DNA from: Heterobasidion occidentale
Lineage: Eukaryota > Basidiomycota > Agaricomycetes > Russulales > Bondarzewiaceae
NCBI GenBank assembly: GCA_039111635.1
Contig: JBCAQO010000004.1
Location: 2,170,001-2,234,000, forward strand
Direction of reading: 5' to 3'
DNA: 64,000 nt
Shown: piece after piece, positions 1 through 11,208 of the stretch
Numbering within the stretch: the first letter of the stretch is position 1
Layout: each line of letters begins with the position of its first letter
The notes under the pieces: model-generated
Databases searched by the model: none
The model's input: only the letters and a program-made list of their open reading frames with translations
Told to the model about the DNA's origin: nothing
Made by a program: the position numbers and the translations under genes

Positions 1-2007
1 GGCGTATTCAGGTCCTGCAAGACGAGGCCAAGGACGGCGAGTTCCTTGCTGGCAGAGGCGGCAGAAGCCTTGGATGCAGAGACATATGTAATGATATCCT
101 GATGATGATAGCAACTACGACATACCTTCTCAACAGTGTTGCAGCAACGAAGCTCGCCGACATTGCACTGCTTGACATCGCGTCCCTCGAAGGCTTGGTA
201 GACCGGTGCAGGAGCGGGGTAAACCTCGGTCTTCTTCGCCTCAGGCCTGGACTCCTCCGGCTTCTTCTCCTCCGGTTTGTATACCTCCGGCTTCTCTTCA
301 GGCTTGTAATCGCCCCTCTTGTAAGCTACTGGCTTAGGTCCCCAAGTAGCATAGGGCGTGGGTGCAGGAGCGGGCGAGCTGTAGGCAGAACTGTAGACCT
401 CAGGTGCCTTGTAGGGCTCAGGTGCCGCCGAACTGTATGGAGTTGGAGCAGAGCTATACGCCTCAGCAGTCAGAGTAGGCCTGGCGTATGGAGCAGATGT
501 CGAGTTGTATTCAGGGGCATACGCCTTGTAAGGTTCAGGCGCCAGAGAGGTGTAGACCGCAGGAGTAGACGAGCTGTACGGCACGGAGACGGAGCTGTAG
601 ACGTCCGAAAGAGAAACCTTGTAGGGCTCAGGTGCCGCCGAGCTGTACGAAGCCGGGGCGGAGCTGTGAACCTCGGAAGCATACGCCTCGTACGGCTCGG
701 GTGCAGGAGAGCTGGGCGGCGCCGGAGCAGGGCTGTACGGAGCCGGAGCAGAGCTGTAGACTTCGGGAGCCTTGAGGGCTCAGGTGCCGCTGAACTGTAT
801 GAAACCGGAGCAGAGCTGTAAATCTCAGGTGCAGGAGAGCTGTTCGGAGCCGAGGCGGTGATGTAGACCTCGGGGACCTTGTAGGGCTCAGTGTGCCGAG
901 CTGTACGGCGCCGGAGCAGAGCTGTAGGCTTCAGAAACCACCGAGCTGTATGGAGCCGGAGCAGAGCTGTAGGCTTCAGGAACCACCGAGCTGTATGGAG
1001 CCGGAGCAGAGCTGTAGGCCTCAGGAGCATATTCCTTGTACGGCGCCGGAGCAGAGACGTAGACCTCAGGAACCTTGGAGGGCTCGGGTGCCGCCGAACT
1101 GTACGAGACCGGGGCGGAGGTGTAGACCTCAGAGATCTTCGACGGTTCTGGAGCCGCCGAGCTGTACGGCGCCGGAGCAGAGCTGTAAACCTCAGGAGCG
1201 TATTCCTTGTAGGGCGCTGGCGCTGCCGAGCTGTACGGAGCCGGATCAGAGCTGTAGAGTTCGGGAGCCTTGGAGGGCTCAGGTGCCGCCGAGCTGTATG
1301 AGACCGGGACGGAGGTGTAAGCCTCAGGAACCACCGAGCTGTATGGAGCCGAGCTGTAGACCTCAGGAGCCTTGGAGGGCTCAGGAGCAGTAGAGCTGTA
1401 CGAGATTGAGGCGGAGGTGTAGACCTCAGGAGTCTTGGAGGGCTCAGGAGCTGCCGAGCTGTAAGGCGCCGGAGCAGCGCTGTAGACTTCTGGAGCGTAT
1501 CTCTCGTACGGCGCCGGTGCCACCGAGCTGTACGGTGCAGGAGCAGAGCTGTAGACCTCAGGAGCATTGGAGGGCACAGGAGCAGGAGAGCTGTACGAGG
1601 CCGGGGCAGAGACGTAGACCTCAGGAGTCTTGGACGGCTCAGGTGCCGCCGAGCTGTACTGCGCCGGAGCAGAACTGTAGGCCTCAGGGGCGTATTCCTT
1701 GTACGGAGCCGAAACCGCCGAGCTGTACGGAGCTGGAGCCGCGGAGGACACCTCAGGAGAAGGAGAGGGCTGGCTGTAAGGAGCAGCGGCCGAGCTGTAG
1801 AGTTCGGGAGCGAGGGACGACGCGCTGCACGAAGGAGAATGGGGATCAGTAGACTTGGATGAGGCGAAGTAAAACATATGCGTACGGTGCAGGAGCCGCG
1901 GCACCGTACGATGAACCGTACGGGATGGGCTCGCTTGGGGCGGCCGACGCGAGCAGAGCCAGACCAAGGACAGAGACGGTAGAGAGAGCTGAAAGCTGGA
2001 CAAGCAT
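1..2007 (-). CDS. Class I hydrophobin with giant Tyr-rich repeat tract (partial, runs off left edge)
   Basis: Secreted cell-wall or surface protein. Exon 1 (2007-1886) encodes a signal peptide starting MLVQLSALSTVSVLGLALL. After a 61-nt intron (1885-1825), exon 2 encodes about 500 residues of degenerate repeats built on PYSSAAPEPSK and EVYSSAPAP, then a charged Lys/Pro/Glu linker (KPEEKPEVYKPEEKK), then the start of a hydrophobin domain: QCNVGELRCCNTVEK carries the C-x6-CC signature. A 57-nt intron (125-69) precedes a last visible exon reading ASAASASKELAVLGLVLQDL, the usual class I inter-cysteine segment. The other five cysteines lie outside the window. Typical hydrophobins are 100-150 residues, so the N-terminal extension is exceptional. 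As assembled, the frame breaks near 888 (TGA) and returns near 775; two apparent deletions, of 2 and 1 nt, cancel each other. Hydrophobin identity is confident; integrity of the tract is not. Confidence 0.85.
330..1800 (-). repeat. Coding minisatellite inside the hydrophobin gene
   Basis: Degenerate tandem array coding for units of roughly 14-23 residues rich in Tyr, Ser, Ala and Pro, with the core YSSAPAPYSSAAPEPSK. Variant spacers such as PYKEYAPE and SKAPEVY alternate. On the plus strand the recurring element is gagctgta flanked by gccgc or cggagca. Because of the composition, other frames of both strands stay open for hundreds of codons, so a frameshift within the array meets few stops. 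Confidence 0.9.
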
Positions 2008-2512
2008 GACTGGATAGCGATGTGCGAAAGAAAGGAATGTTCAAAAGAGGGGGCCTTGCGAACGGGGATCCGACATCGCAGGACGCCCGCCTTTTATAGC
2101 GAGAGGGAGGCGGGCGTGCACGACGTGCCGGATTTGGCGCGTCGCCTTCCAAATCAAGCGACGTTCGGTTCCACAGCTGGTGTGCGGCCCAAAAGAGACG
2201 CTGTTTTTCACGATGCGACGTTTGCGTCCTCGGACGCGCTGGATGCAGCGAGACAGAGGATAAACAAGGACGAGCGGGGACCATTCCAGGAAAATGCAAG
2301 GAGAGGCATCGGAGGACATCGCAGGCAAGTGGCCAATGACGGCACCGAAAGCGATCGCGAACCCTAACCCCAGTCTCAGTCCCGCGCGACGTGTCCCCGT
2401 CGCGGGCGCCACCAGCACACGTATACCAGCTTGCATTCATCCCTGGCTCGCAGCAGCCGCTCCCCTCCCGGTCCTTTCTCCTCTTGTCTATGCTCAGAAT
2501 CCACGCACACAA
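2008..2512. other. Divergent intergenic region, hydrophobin / SCJ1
   Basis: About 505 bp shared upstream region of two divergently transcribed genes. No independent gene is recognised. Short open frames here are not supported by splice sites or family resemblance. Confidence 0.6.
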
Positions 2513-4144
2513 ATGCTCTTCTCCTCTTTCTTCATAATCACCGCTTTGCTCTTGTGCACCGTGCTCGTGCAGGCTGCAGATTTGTATAAAGTTCTCGACC
2601 GTGCGTGCCGCGCTTCTACCCTTCATATTCATCTCATTTCGCGTCTGGCAGTGCACAAGTCAGCATCTGAGCAGGATATCAGGAAGGCATATAAGCGCCT
2701 CAGCCGGAAGTACCATCCGGACAAGAACAAGGAACCGGACGCGGAGGAGAGATTCGTGGAGGTCGCACATGGTGAGTGCGTTACGCAATCTGCAGGGACG
2801 CGTGCCGCTGACCTGCCTGCTCAGCATACGAGGTGCTTTCCGATTCCACAGTGAGTACGCTTAGCTTCGTTTCTTACACTAGTTGACCAAGGTCCGCAGA
2901 AACGGCAAATCTACGATAGACATGGAGAGGTGTGTCTCGGGTTGAAACCTATAATTGACACTGCCTATCATGCCGATCATTGTTGCGCATCGTAGGAGGG
3001 CCTCAAAGCGCACGAAGGCGGACAGCAACAACACGCGAACCCCTTTGACATCTTCTCGAATTTCTTCGGTGGAGGCCGTGAGCACACTACTTACGACTTT
3101 TTCAAGCCAGTCCAGCTGAGACGGCATCATCTTCTGCCCAGATGCTGCGCAACAACAGCAAGTCCGTCGTGGGCCCACGTCTGTTACGGAATTCGAAGTG
3201 TCACTTGCGGACATCTACAAGGGAGCTAGCATAGACGTGCGTCCTCCCCATCTTGCTAGCTACCTCGGCGTACTGATCTATTCGACCCCGCTTAGTTCAT
3301 GATCAAGAAGCGCGTTCTGTGCGATCACTGCCGTGGCACCGGTGCCGCGTCCGATGGGGACATCCACGCGTGCCCGGGGTGCGGCGGGAGCGGTGTCAGG
3401 ATCGTGAAGCAGCAGATATTCCCGGGCATGTTCGCACAGTCGCAGCAGACGTGCAACCAGTGCGGCGGGCGTGGGCAGGTCATCGCGCGCCCGTGCCCCG
3501 CGTGCGGCGGGAACAAGGTCGGCGAGCACACCGCGCACTACACGCTTGAGGTCCCGCGCGGCGCGCCTGAGGGCCACGAGGTCGTGTTCGAGGGCGAGGG
3601 CGACGAGAGTCCCGATTGGGAACCAGGAGATGTCGTGCTTCGGGTCAGGAGCAGGGGAGAGAGAGGTGGATGGAGGAGGAAGGAGAGCAGTCTGTACTGG
3701 AAGGAGACGATCGGCGTCGACGAAGTGAGGATGAACTCTCCTTCTCACAACGCGGTTCGGTATGCTGAGCATGTGAATCGCAGGCTTTGCTTGGATTTGA
3801 GCGTAATCTGACCCACCTAGATGGGCACATCGTTCCTCTCGTCCGTAAAGGCGTCACACAACCAGGTTCGTTACCCAATCACATTTTCTCTGTACTCATC
3901 GCATTAAATGACCTTTGTTGTAGGTTTCGTGCAGACGATCAAGGGCGAGGGCATGCCGCTCTTCGAGCAATCTACTTACGGTGACCTCTTCGTGGAGTAT
4001 GTCGTCGTACTCCCAACGCAGCTCTCTTCCGACTCTCGACGCCGTAAGTTTCCTTTTCAGTTGCGCCTCTTGCCTTATTGACGCATTCCTCCAGACCTGG
4101 CGGAAGCATTCTATGGCAAGGGCCATGCGAAGGATGAGCTATAG
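2513..4144 (+). CDS. SCJ1: ER-lumenal DnaJ co-chaperone, SCJ1 type, with C-terminal KDEL
   Basis: Type I J-protein that stimulates the lumenal Hsp70 (Kar2/BiP) in ER folding and ERAD. Ten exons: 2513-2600, 2652-2771, 2825-2850, 2900-2929, 2996-3077, 3142-3236, 3296-3724, 3784-3865, 3924-4043 and 4095-4144. A signal peptide ([21 protein letters not shown]) leads directly into the J domain with the HPD triad ([17 protein letters not shown]). A Gly/Phe-type linker follows ([14 protein letters not shown]). Four zinc-binding repeats are visible: [24 protein letters not shown] and CPACGGN. The substrate domain contains [15 protein letters not shown]. The protein ends GHAKDEL, an ER-retrieval signal as in yeast Scj1. 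Start chosen at the ATG beginning the signal peptide. All exon phases agree without frameshift. Confidence 0.93.
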
Positions 4145-4620
4145 AATAGATGCTATATATGCCATGTACACGCCGCCTGCAGGGTGTCTGGCGAGGGATG
4201 GTCGCATTGGATATTATTTTATTTGCATTGTATCACCTCTCATCGATGCATCGACTTGATGCTTCAAGCAGCCTGGTTTGGGCTAATCATGTCCCGGCCC
4301 GCCCAGCCATTCGAAGTCTTCTGAAGTTCAACCTGCATCAACATACCGATAACAGAGCACGGTTTCACTCTGGACTGCTCACCCTTCTGCTTTGCTGTGT
4401 TCAATCGAGAGGTCCGAAACCGTGCTCACCGAGGAATCTCGATATATCATGTTACATGCTCGCCTCAGGCTGGCCAAGCCGATCTCGCGAGCTCATCCAC
4501 GCTCACGTCGATGCAGTAGATCACTGGCTACGAGCTCAAACCCAACATACTCGCCCAAAGTCCAAGGCAAGCAGAACCTCGATCGCTCGCAATACATGAC
4601 GCCGATCGCCCTCTTGTCTG

Positions 4621-6312
4621 CTACCAGCGTTTCCGTTCGTCCGCTCACCCCTCGATGCCATCCGCAACCTCGCGCCACAGGCCGTCGCTGCACTTCGTAT
4701 AGGTCTGGTGTGGCGTTCGTAGCTCGCGAAACGCTTCCCTTCGCGCTTCCAGTCGTTCCAGCCGACGCGGTTCCAAGCTGTCTATCATCCCGCGTGGATC
4801 ATCGATGCGGACGTGCGGGCGAACGTGTCTGCCGACGATAAGCAGGAGAAACCAGTGCGTACCTCATTCTTCTTCTACTCCTCCTGCGAGGCCTTGCTTG
4901 GAGGCTGGAGAACTGACTTTTCGTGAACGTCTCGTCGATAGGCGCTGCTGCAGGTTCTGCACGGGTAAATGTGACATTCTGTCCTTCTCTGCTCTCCTGC
5001 TCATGAACGGCATCTCACGTCTCTTCACCAAGCTACATGCCAGGTGAGCGCCCTCGCCTTCTCCCAGGACATCTGACGTTGACATCGCCGCGAAGGGCAC
5101 ACACTCGCGCCGCTCTCCCGCATCTCTTTCAATCGCTATCATGACAAGATGTCTCCTTCCGACTCACTCCCGTGGGAGCCCTCCCTCGCCACCCAGCACG
5201 ACATGCCGGTCCAATGCCTTCCCTTCCAAATCTCCCGCTCCCCATCCTCGAGAAGCTCCGTAAAATAAGCCCGCGCGAGGGTATCATCAATGACGGCCTC
5301 CGCTTCGACCCGTCCACCGTCCGATTCAACTTCGTGCGTCCCCACTCCCTCTCTGCGCGTCGACCTCGAGCCCATGACCACCCGGGGCTCCCAAACGTTG
5401 ACTAGCTCGCAGCCCACCCGGTCCTCCTGCCGCTCTATCTCGCGGAGTACGAGTCTGTGTACGGCGATCCCTTCACCATGATCTACGAAGCCCACAACGT
5501 GCGCGCGCGCCTCCATCCGTTTCTTTCTTCCTCCTTGCTCATGGCTCTTCCCCAGGACCGCATGCTAAGCACCGACCGCACCTTCCCCTTCCTGGCCTAC
5601 CTGTCGTCCGACTCCGCCCCCGCCCCCATGAAACCGCTGCCCCGCATCCACAAGGCGCTCAACTACATCAACACGACCCTCACCGTCGGCGGCGGCGCCG
5701 CGCGCGAGATCAATAAGGCGGCCGGGCTCACCGCGCCCGCGCACGCGCTCCGAGGGTTTCACGACCAGCTCGCCGCCCTGCGGGCGATCGAGGCGCGCGC
5801 GGCGGGATGGCTAGAGCGGGGTGTGGCCGGGGAGACGCGGGTGGACATGCAGGACCTCAGGGTGCGCCCGTACACCGAGCACGGCTCGTACGACGTGCTG
5901 CGGTTCCTCCAACTCAGTGACAAGCTTGCCCACATGGAAGCGGGTTTCGAGGTAGGACCCGCCCCGCCCGTCCTTCAGACTCACCCTCCTCTTCTTCGAC
6001 GCGTGCTCATTTGCGCGCATTGCCCTACAGTTTGCAGAACACAGAATGAACACATCGCCGTCGCACGTCAACCCGCCAAAGTTAATGAGTGAAGCACGGC
6101 AAAAAGCTCATCAAGTCATGAAGTTCGCGCGCGAACACTATCCTCAGTCAGCACCTGCATGGTGGAAAGAGTGGCTCAAACGCGAGCAAGAAGAACTGAC
6201 GCGGACGCCAGTGCGGCCTGCTCACATAGCGAGCGGCCAGAGCACGAACGTCCTCGCACTAGCTGTGTACTTATTATGCGTGCTACAATACAGCGGCCGA
6301 TCAAACTGCTGA
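4621..6312 (+). CDS. Unrecognised protein, apparently frame-disrupted
   Basis: Not assigned to a family. Exons that join in phase: about 4723-4854 (FQAVYHPAWIIDADVRANV), 4942-4964, micro-exon 5033-5043 (YMPG), 5096-5333 (PLSRISFNRYHDKMSP, then LEKLRKISPREGIINDGLRF), 5406-5498, 5556-5951 (FPFLAYLSSDSAPAPMKPLP) and 6031-6312 (APAWWKEWLKREQEEL). Two problems: an in-frame TAG at 4720-4722 follows a coding-looking stretch (SPLDAIRNLAPQAVAALRIG), and exon 5096-5333 changes frame near 5240 in a run of C. The true start is not located and could lie anywhere from about 4260. The C-terminal exon ends in a hydrophobic segment (VLALAVYLLCVLQY) that could be a membrane helix. It could be a pseudogene or an intact gene with sequence errors. 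Confidence 0.6.
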
Positions 6313-6487
6313 CTACGACTATCCCAACAAAGTCCATGAAAATACCGGTAGTGCTCAAGAAAAGAAAAGCGAATAGCGAAAAAAGTAAATGTCCGTGTAA
6401 AAGTACTTGATGAATGGACGAGGCAGGCAGCGAAGATGCTCGTGCGCCAGCACTCGACCTCAGAAAAAGAGGTATATTGGTGGCAAC

Positions 6488-8867
6488 TCAAACTAGACCA
6501 AGGCTGAGTCCGAGGCCGCTGAGCTGCAGCAGACACAGAAGTGTGCCAGCGAGCAACATAGAAGTGGCGAGGTTTGCCCGAAGCGCCTGAGCGCCCGAGT
6601 CCCATCCATATGGCACGCCCAGCTGCGGGCTCTGCGTGGGCGCGAAGCTCGTGCTCGTATGCACGACCCCGCTCGAGTCCGTCAGGATCAGCGTCGCGCG
6701 CGTCGGGCTGGGCGATACCTGCGGCAGCGCGCTGATGTTGAACTGCTCCGCGCCCACAGCGCCGCCGTTGATGGAAAAGAAGAGTGGCGCGTAAGTCGAG
6801 GCCGCGAGCCCTGTCACTGGAGCTGAGGTGGGCACCGACGTGTTGAAGAGGTATGTGGGAGTCGTGTACGCGGGCACAGAGATCAGCGAGTTAGGCAATG
6901 CGGTGGCGACAGTAAGTGAAAGGGACGAGAAGAGGGCGGACAGAGAGGCCTCTGGAGTTGCAGTAGGCGTCGTGTTGGTGGGGTTTAGGGGGTACAGGCC
7001 GATCATGGGGGCCTCTTTGGCAGTGATCCCGTAGCTGCCAGATCGTCAGGGGCCAACACCTGACAGGGAAAAGCGCGACGAGAAATACCGAAAGATCGTG
7101 TATACAGTTCGTAGGAATGCAGAGCCAAATTGCCAGTCTATACCATCGGAACTAGGAGGTAGAGCTTGGGGCCACGACAAGCAAATGTTAGGATCTGCGG
7201 ATACGGGTCCAATCAGATAATCCGATGGGAGCAGCGTGAAATTTTGGTCGCTGCGACAGCGTCAGACCTGAGGAAGACTGAAGCTTTGGGTGAGCTTACC
7301 CAAATATGAAGGTCATTGTCTCATTTGTGTCACACGGTACCGCCCATGTTCCACCTGAGATGTGCTTGAAAGAGAGATTCAGATGAATCGGGCAAGAGAC
7401 GTACTGCTAGCATCAATCAAGCGGCTTGAGCTGATCGCAGAAAATATTCGAGAGACCTGTGTGATGATTGATTAGTATTGAACGGGAATCATCAACACAT
7501 ACATACGTCTTGGTAAGGACCAAAGATGCCAGATGTCCCCCTGTGCAGAAGGGTGAGGTTACGCCCTAAGAGAAACTTTCAAAAGGCCTACACATCTAGG
7601 AGAGCTATCGATAAATTCGAGTCGGGAATAGGATACGTTGGTTGAGGCGTGATGACATTTGTGCCGACCTACGAACGAAGTCTGAGAACGCAGCTGGCAA
7701 AAAAAGATACCAGCGCTTACTGATATGTTGGCCAAGTGGATTGCCCACTGCAGATAACTAGACGAATTGCTTTCAGCCTTGAATGGCCGAAAAGGAACGA
7801 CTTCGTTCCACGATATGCTGCTCGCGTTCTGAACCACGGAAGAATCGACCGCACCTGCATAGTAAGAAGAAAATGTTCACGCTCCGGGTTCCGATCTATG
7901 GTGAAGAAAGTACATACCGACAGCTAGAGAGCCAGCAGATGCGTTGCGTGTGAGGCTGACTCCAAAGACAGGATAATCAAGTTGGCCCTGCTGAGCCAGT
8001 TGAACGAAGAATGGAGTTGCTGATGAGACGATGAGGGGATTTAGAGACTGGACGGGATGAGATGGGAGATCTAACCATTGGATGCCTTGGCATTGATCGT
8101 TGACAGCCTCGGGAAACCCAGCCCCATGATTCCGCTGACTTGATCCACGAACGAAACGTTAGAAGAGTTCATCAGACCTGAGCAACGGTTCAGCAGGGCA
8201 GATATCAGAAAATGAGGTCTTAGCTGACCAAAAGCTTGGTTTGCAATGGACAAGTACCCCAGATCGACCTTCTCCCGGGCTATGAATCCCGAGGCCACTG
8301 CGCAAGAACCGACCGTTCAGCACTTGGATACCACGCATACACGGCGGACGTAGAACGCACTGGAAGTGTCGGCATAGCTAACATTGAACGTAGTGGAATT
8401 GCCGTTGACGGAAACAAATGAGTGGCTGTCGTAAGAGAGCGGGTATTTTGGGGAAGATTTACAAGCCCCAGATGTGCAGTCCGAGGAGAAGAGCCAAAGG
8501 TCGGAAGACGCGGTGTCGATGCTCACACGGAAGCTGATATTGCCCACGGACAGAAGCGTATAGTACGTTCTGAGGGCGGAGCCGCAATGCCGCGCACAGC
8601 AATGAGACCGGCTTGCACGGCTGCTCAGACGACGATGAGAACTCACTGCTGGTCCTTCGAGAGGGAGATGGGGACAATGGTGGAACCGTTCGTGCTGGCA
8701 GACGTGCCATTTGTGATTGTGCTCTGCGAAACCTGGCGCCTAATGCGTTCGTGGAGGATGTGCGGTACAGTCGGGCTGGCGACGGTGCCGATGCGGGGTC
8801 CCGCCCAGGCCACGTCCAGCACGGCAAGGAGGAAGACGAGGACGAGGACGAGGGGGGAAAGGAACAT
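6488..8867 (-). CDS. GPI-anchored aspartic protease, pepsin family A1
   Basis: Secreted or surface endopeptidase. Exon 1 (8867-8647) encodes a signal peptide (MFLSPLVLVLVFLLAVLDVA) and a short pro-region. The first catalytic motif is in QTYYTLLSVGNISFRVSIDT, continuing ASSDLWLFSSDC. Flap-region and central exons include SGIMGLGFPRLS, GQLDYPVFGVSL and DSSVVQNASSISWNEVVPF, typical of fungal A1 proteases. The second catalytic motif reads LLDVGTSGIFGPYQDVSRIF across an intron if the donor is taken as GT|GTAGGC. The last exon (ending 6488) is Thr/Ser/Pro-rich and closes with a hydrophobic tail (LLCLLQLSGLGLSLGLV), consistent with GPI attachment. Both active-site motifs deviate from DTGS/DTGT (DTAS and DVGT), but the aspartates are kept. 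About ten short introns; several exon borders are approximate. Confidence 0.85.
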
Positions 8868-10942
8868 TGTGCACCGGCGGCAAAGAGGCGGGAATGAAGA
8901 GCCTACGACGACAGAGACCGAACGGGCATCTCGAGCTGAGGAGAGAATATAAGTCAGGCCAAGCGCTGCTTTCAGCCGCTTCCCTCATTCCGTACCCTGG
9001 CCGGCTAACTCCGTCGTCGCATTCACTCAGGATATTTTTTTAAATGCAGCCGTGTAGCGACTGTGTGCCCACGTACAGCCTAATTCAAGAGCAACGGGGC
9101 ATGGCTTCCCATGTGAACTTCCGAGAGACTCCAGACCACAATGCACAAGAAAGTGCACACGCTGCGTCCACAATGACCCATGAGTCATGACATCTAAATC
9201 AAGCCTATTCCTGTCTCCGGGACACGCCCGTGACTCGCCCGTGGCTGCACAGCCAGAGAGCATGCTCCCACTCTTCCAGGTGCGTCAAGCATTGTAATAA
9301 ATTAAATAACGAGCTGATAATGCAGCACCTACTGCGACACAAGCTTGGATATACCAATCTCTAATGGAGGCAGGGGTACCGTGTTTTTCTAAGCCCTTCT
9401 GCGATGCCAACTGACAGTCAACAATCAGCGCTCGGCATCACCAGACAACGAAATCAGACAGTACGCCTTTTTCATATCAGGCAAAACATGATCATAGATG
9501 TGATTAGACGCTCAAAACTCCAGAGAAGGAATCGGGAACTGTTTCCTGTGTTACCAACTGTGTAAGATCAGCTAGACGCGGTAACTGACTACCGTCCTTT
9601 ATCTTTATATGAGAGAAAAATGCCAAGAGGACCAAGGTTGATCTCTTCAGTTCCATCATGCACTTCAGCATTCGCACCAGAGTAGATAGATATTCCTCAA
9701 ATGAGTTCAGAACCAGACGGATAGCTGGTAACTTAACTTAATTAGATCTGAGCAGATCTGTGCACCGTGCGCGGTCGCGGGAAATTTTTAATTGTGTCTT
9801 TGATTATGTCAGCAGCTTGTATATATGCTGACGGCTCGCCTCGACTGTTTCTCTGGGTCGTTTTTCCCCCCCTCGACATGGCGCTAAGATAGACGTCGGT
9901 AAGCCTATGCCCTAGATCATCTATCAATTCCCTTTGCACACGGTTCTAACGAACTTGCGTTAGTCGTTGTATGTTGGCATGCAGAATGGTTCTGCGCCGT
10001 GATTTTTGTGGGCATGCTCGATAAGATTTCGAGTGCCGAGTTCCTCCAATTGGTCTGGTTGAGTGTCAAATCGACTCCAGGTATGGTTCGAGCTTCCTTG
10101 AGTTTCTGTCGTGCGCGATGCTGATGGCCGACCATTCCAGTTGTCCGTCTTCTAGCTCATCGATTCGATGAGTCACATCCTCTGTACGGCCGTTCACAGC
10201 AGCCGCAAGTTCATTTTCGAGTGTTGGTGTAGTGCCAGTTGCACTCGAAGTCGGATCCCTGTCATTTCAGGGCCGATCGAAGTGAGGCTTTTATTCTACT
10301 CTATATATTGTTCAACCATTGACCAAATCCAGCGTCTCCTTGCAAATTAATTACCCCAGGACATCCCGTCGCACACCCCGTCTTCGAACGCCAGTCGTCG
10401 TCTGCGCATCGCTGGCTCGTGCAAAGCTCTCGGTCTTCGGACACGTGTAGTTAGTGCGGGCTATCGGTGTGACCATGCCTGCTAGGCGTTCTGCTTTCAT
10501 TCGTTTTTATCTAGTCTCTTCTCATCTGATTGGGTTAAAGGAAAGAGGTGAAAGCGATAGAGGCAGGGTGTAGTGACCAGCATGCTTTGTTGGTTATCAA
10601 GAGTAAACAAAGCCTGTTTCATAAATCCAGTGTGATCATGAGAATTTTGCATGCACCCTGCTGATCAGGTAATATGTTTTACGATGTTGGATCTCAGACT
10701 TTCACGCTACGAGCGCATGCCCCACGCGTCTGAGTATTCTTTTGTCACCAGTTATGACTCGAAGCTTCGTCTTAGTTCAGTGCAGTTTCAGTGCTTCAGT
10801 AGAAGATGATCTTGTACATGGCAGCTGAATTTGAGAAATCAAGTCTTTGATCATAGGATCACCGGGAAGTTTTGGGGCATGATGCGTGCTAGGGCAAAGC
10901 AAAAGCTGCTAAGCCAATCGGAGGGTGACGGGAAAAAGAAGA
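8868..10942. other. Gene-poor, AT-richer stretch
   Basis: No recognised gene. The only coding-looking signal is on the minus strand at about 9740-10310 (listed separately). Otherwise the stretch contains scattered short open frames and A/T-rich runs. Confidence 0.5.
9740..10310 (-). pseudogene. Possible coding relic, unknown
   Basis: Minus-strand translations in neighbouring frames give soluble, helical-looking stretches: NGRTEDVTHRIDELEDGQLE, then ARQKLKEARTIPGVDLTLNQ, then RELIDDLGHRLTDVYLSAMS. They follow one another but need frame changes, and no clear start or splice pattern is seen. This may be a decayed gene, part of a mobile element, or chance. I do not recognise a family. Confidence 0.2.
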
Positions 10943-11029
10943 TCCTTCGAGCCGGGATCGAACCAGCGACATCAAGATGTATGTTTAACCAATTACAGTC
11001 TTGCGCTCTTCCAACTGAGCTATCGAAGG
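10943..11029 (-). tRNA. tRNA-Tyr (GTA) with 14-nt intron
   Basis: Read on the minus strand the gene starts CCTTCGATAGCTCAGTTGG. The acceptor stem CCTTCGA pairs fully with TCGAAGG, followed by discriminator A. The anticodon stem CAAGA pairs with TCTTG, and the loop CTGTAA carries anticodon GTA. A 14-nt intron follows position 37, as expected for eukaryotic tRNA-Tyr. The T arm contains TTCGATC. The mature length is 73 nt. The box A and box B internal promoters are intact. Confidence 0.95.
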
Positions 11030-11208
11030 ATGATATCATAACGTAATGTTGCTATATGTACTCGTCAATCTTCGGGCGAATGGAATAAATAGTGCTGCTA
11101 CTTGTTACAGTTCTCGTTCTCAACGTCCGAAGGAGTCCGTCATGTAAACCCTAGTAAATTGTAGTGGTAATGTTCTGCGATCACATACCGTGGCAAAACA
11201 GTAGCGCC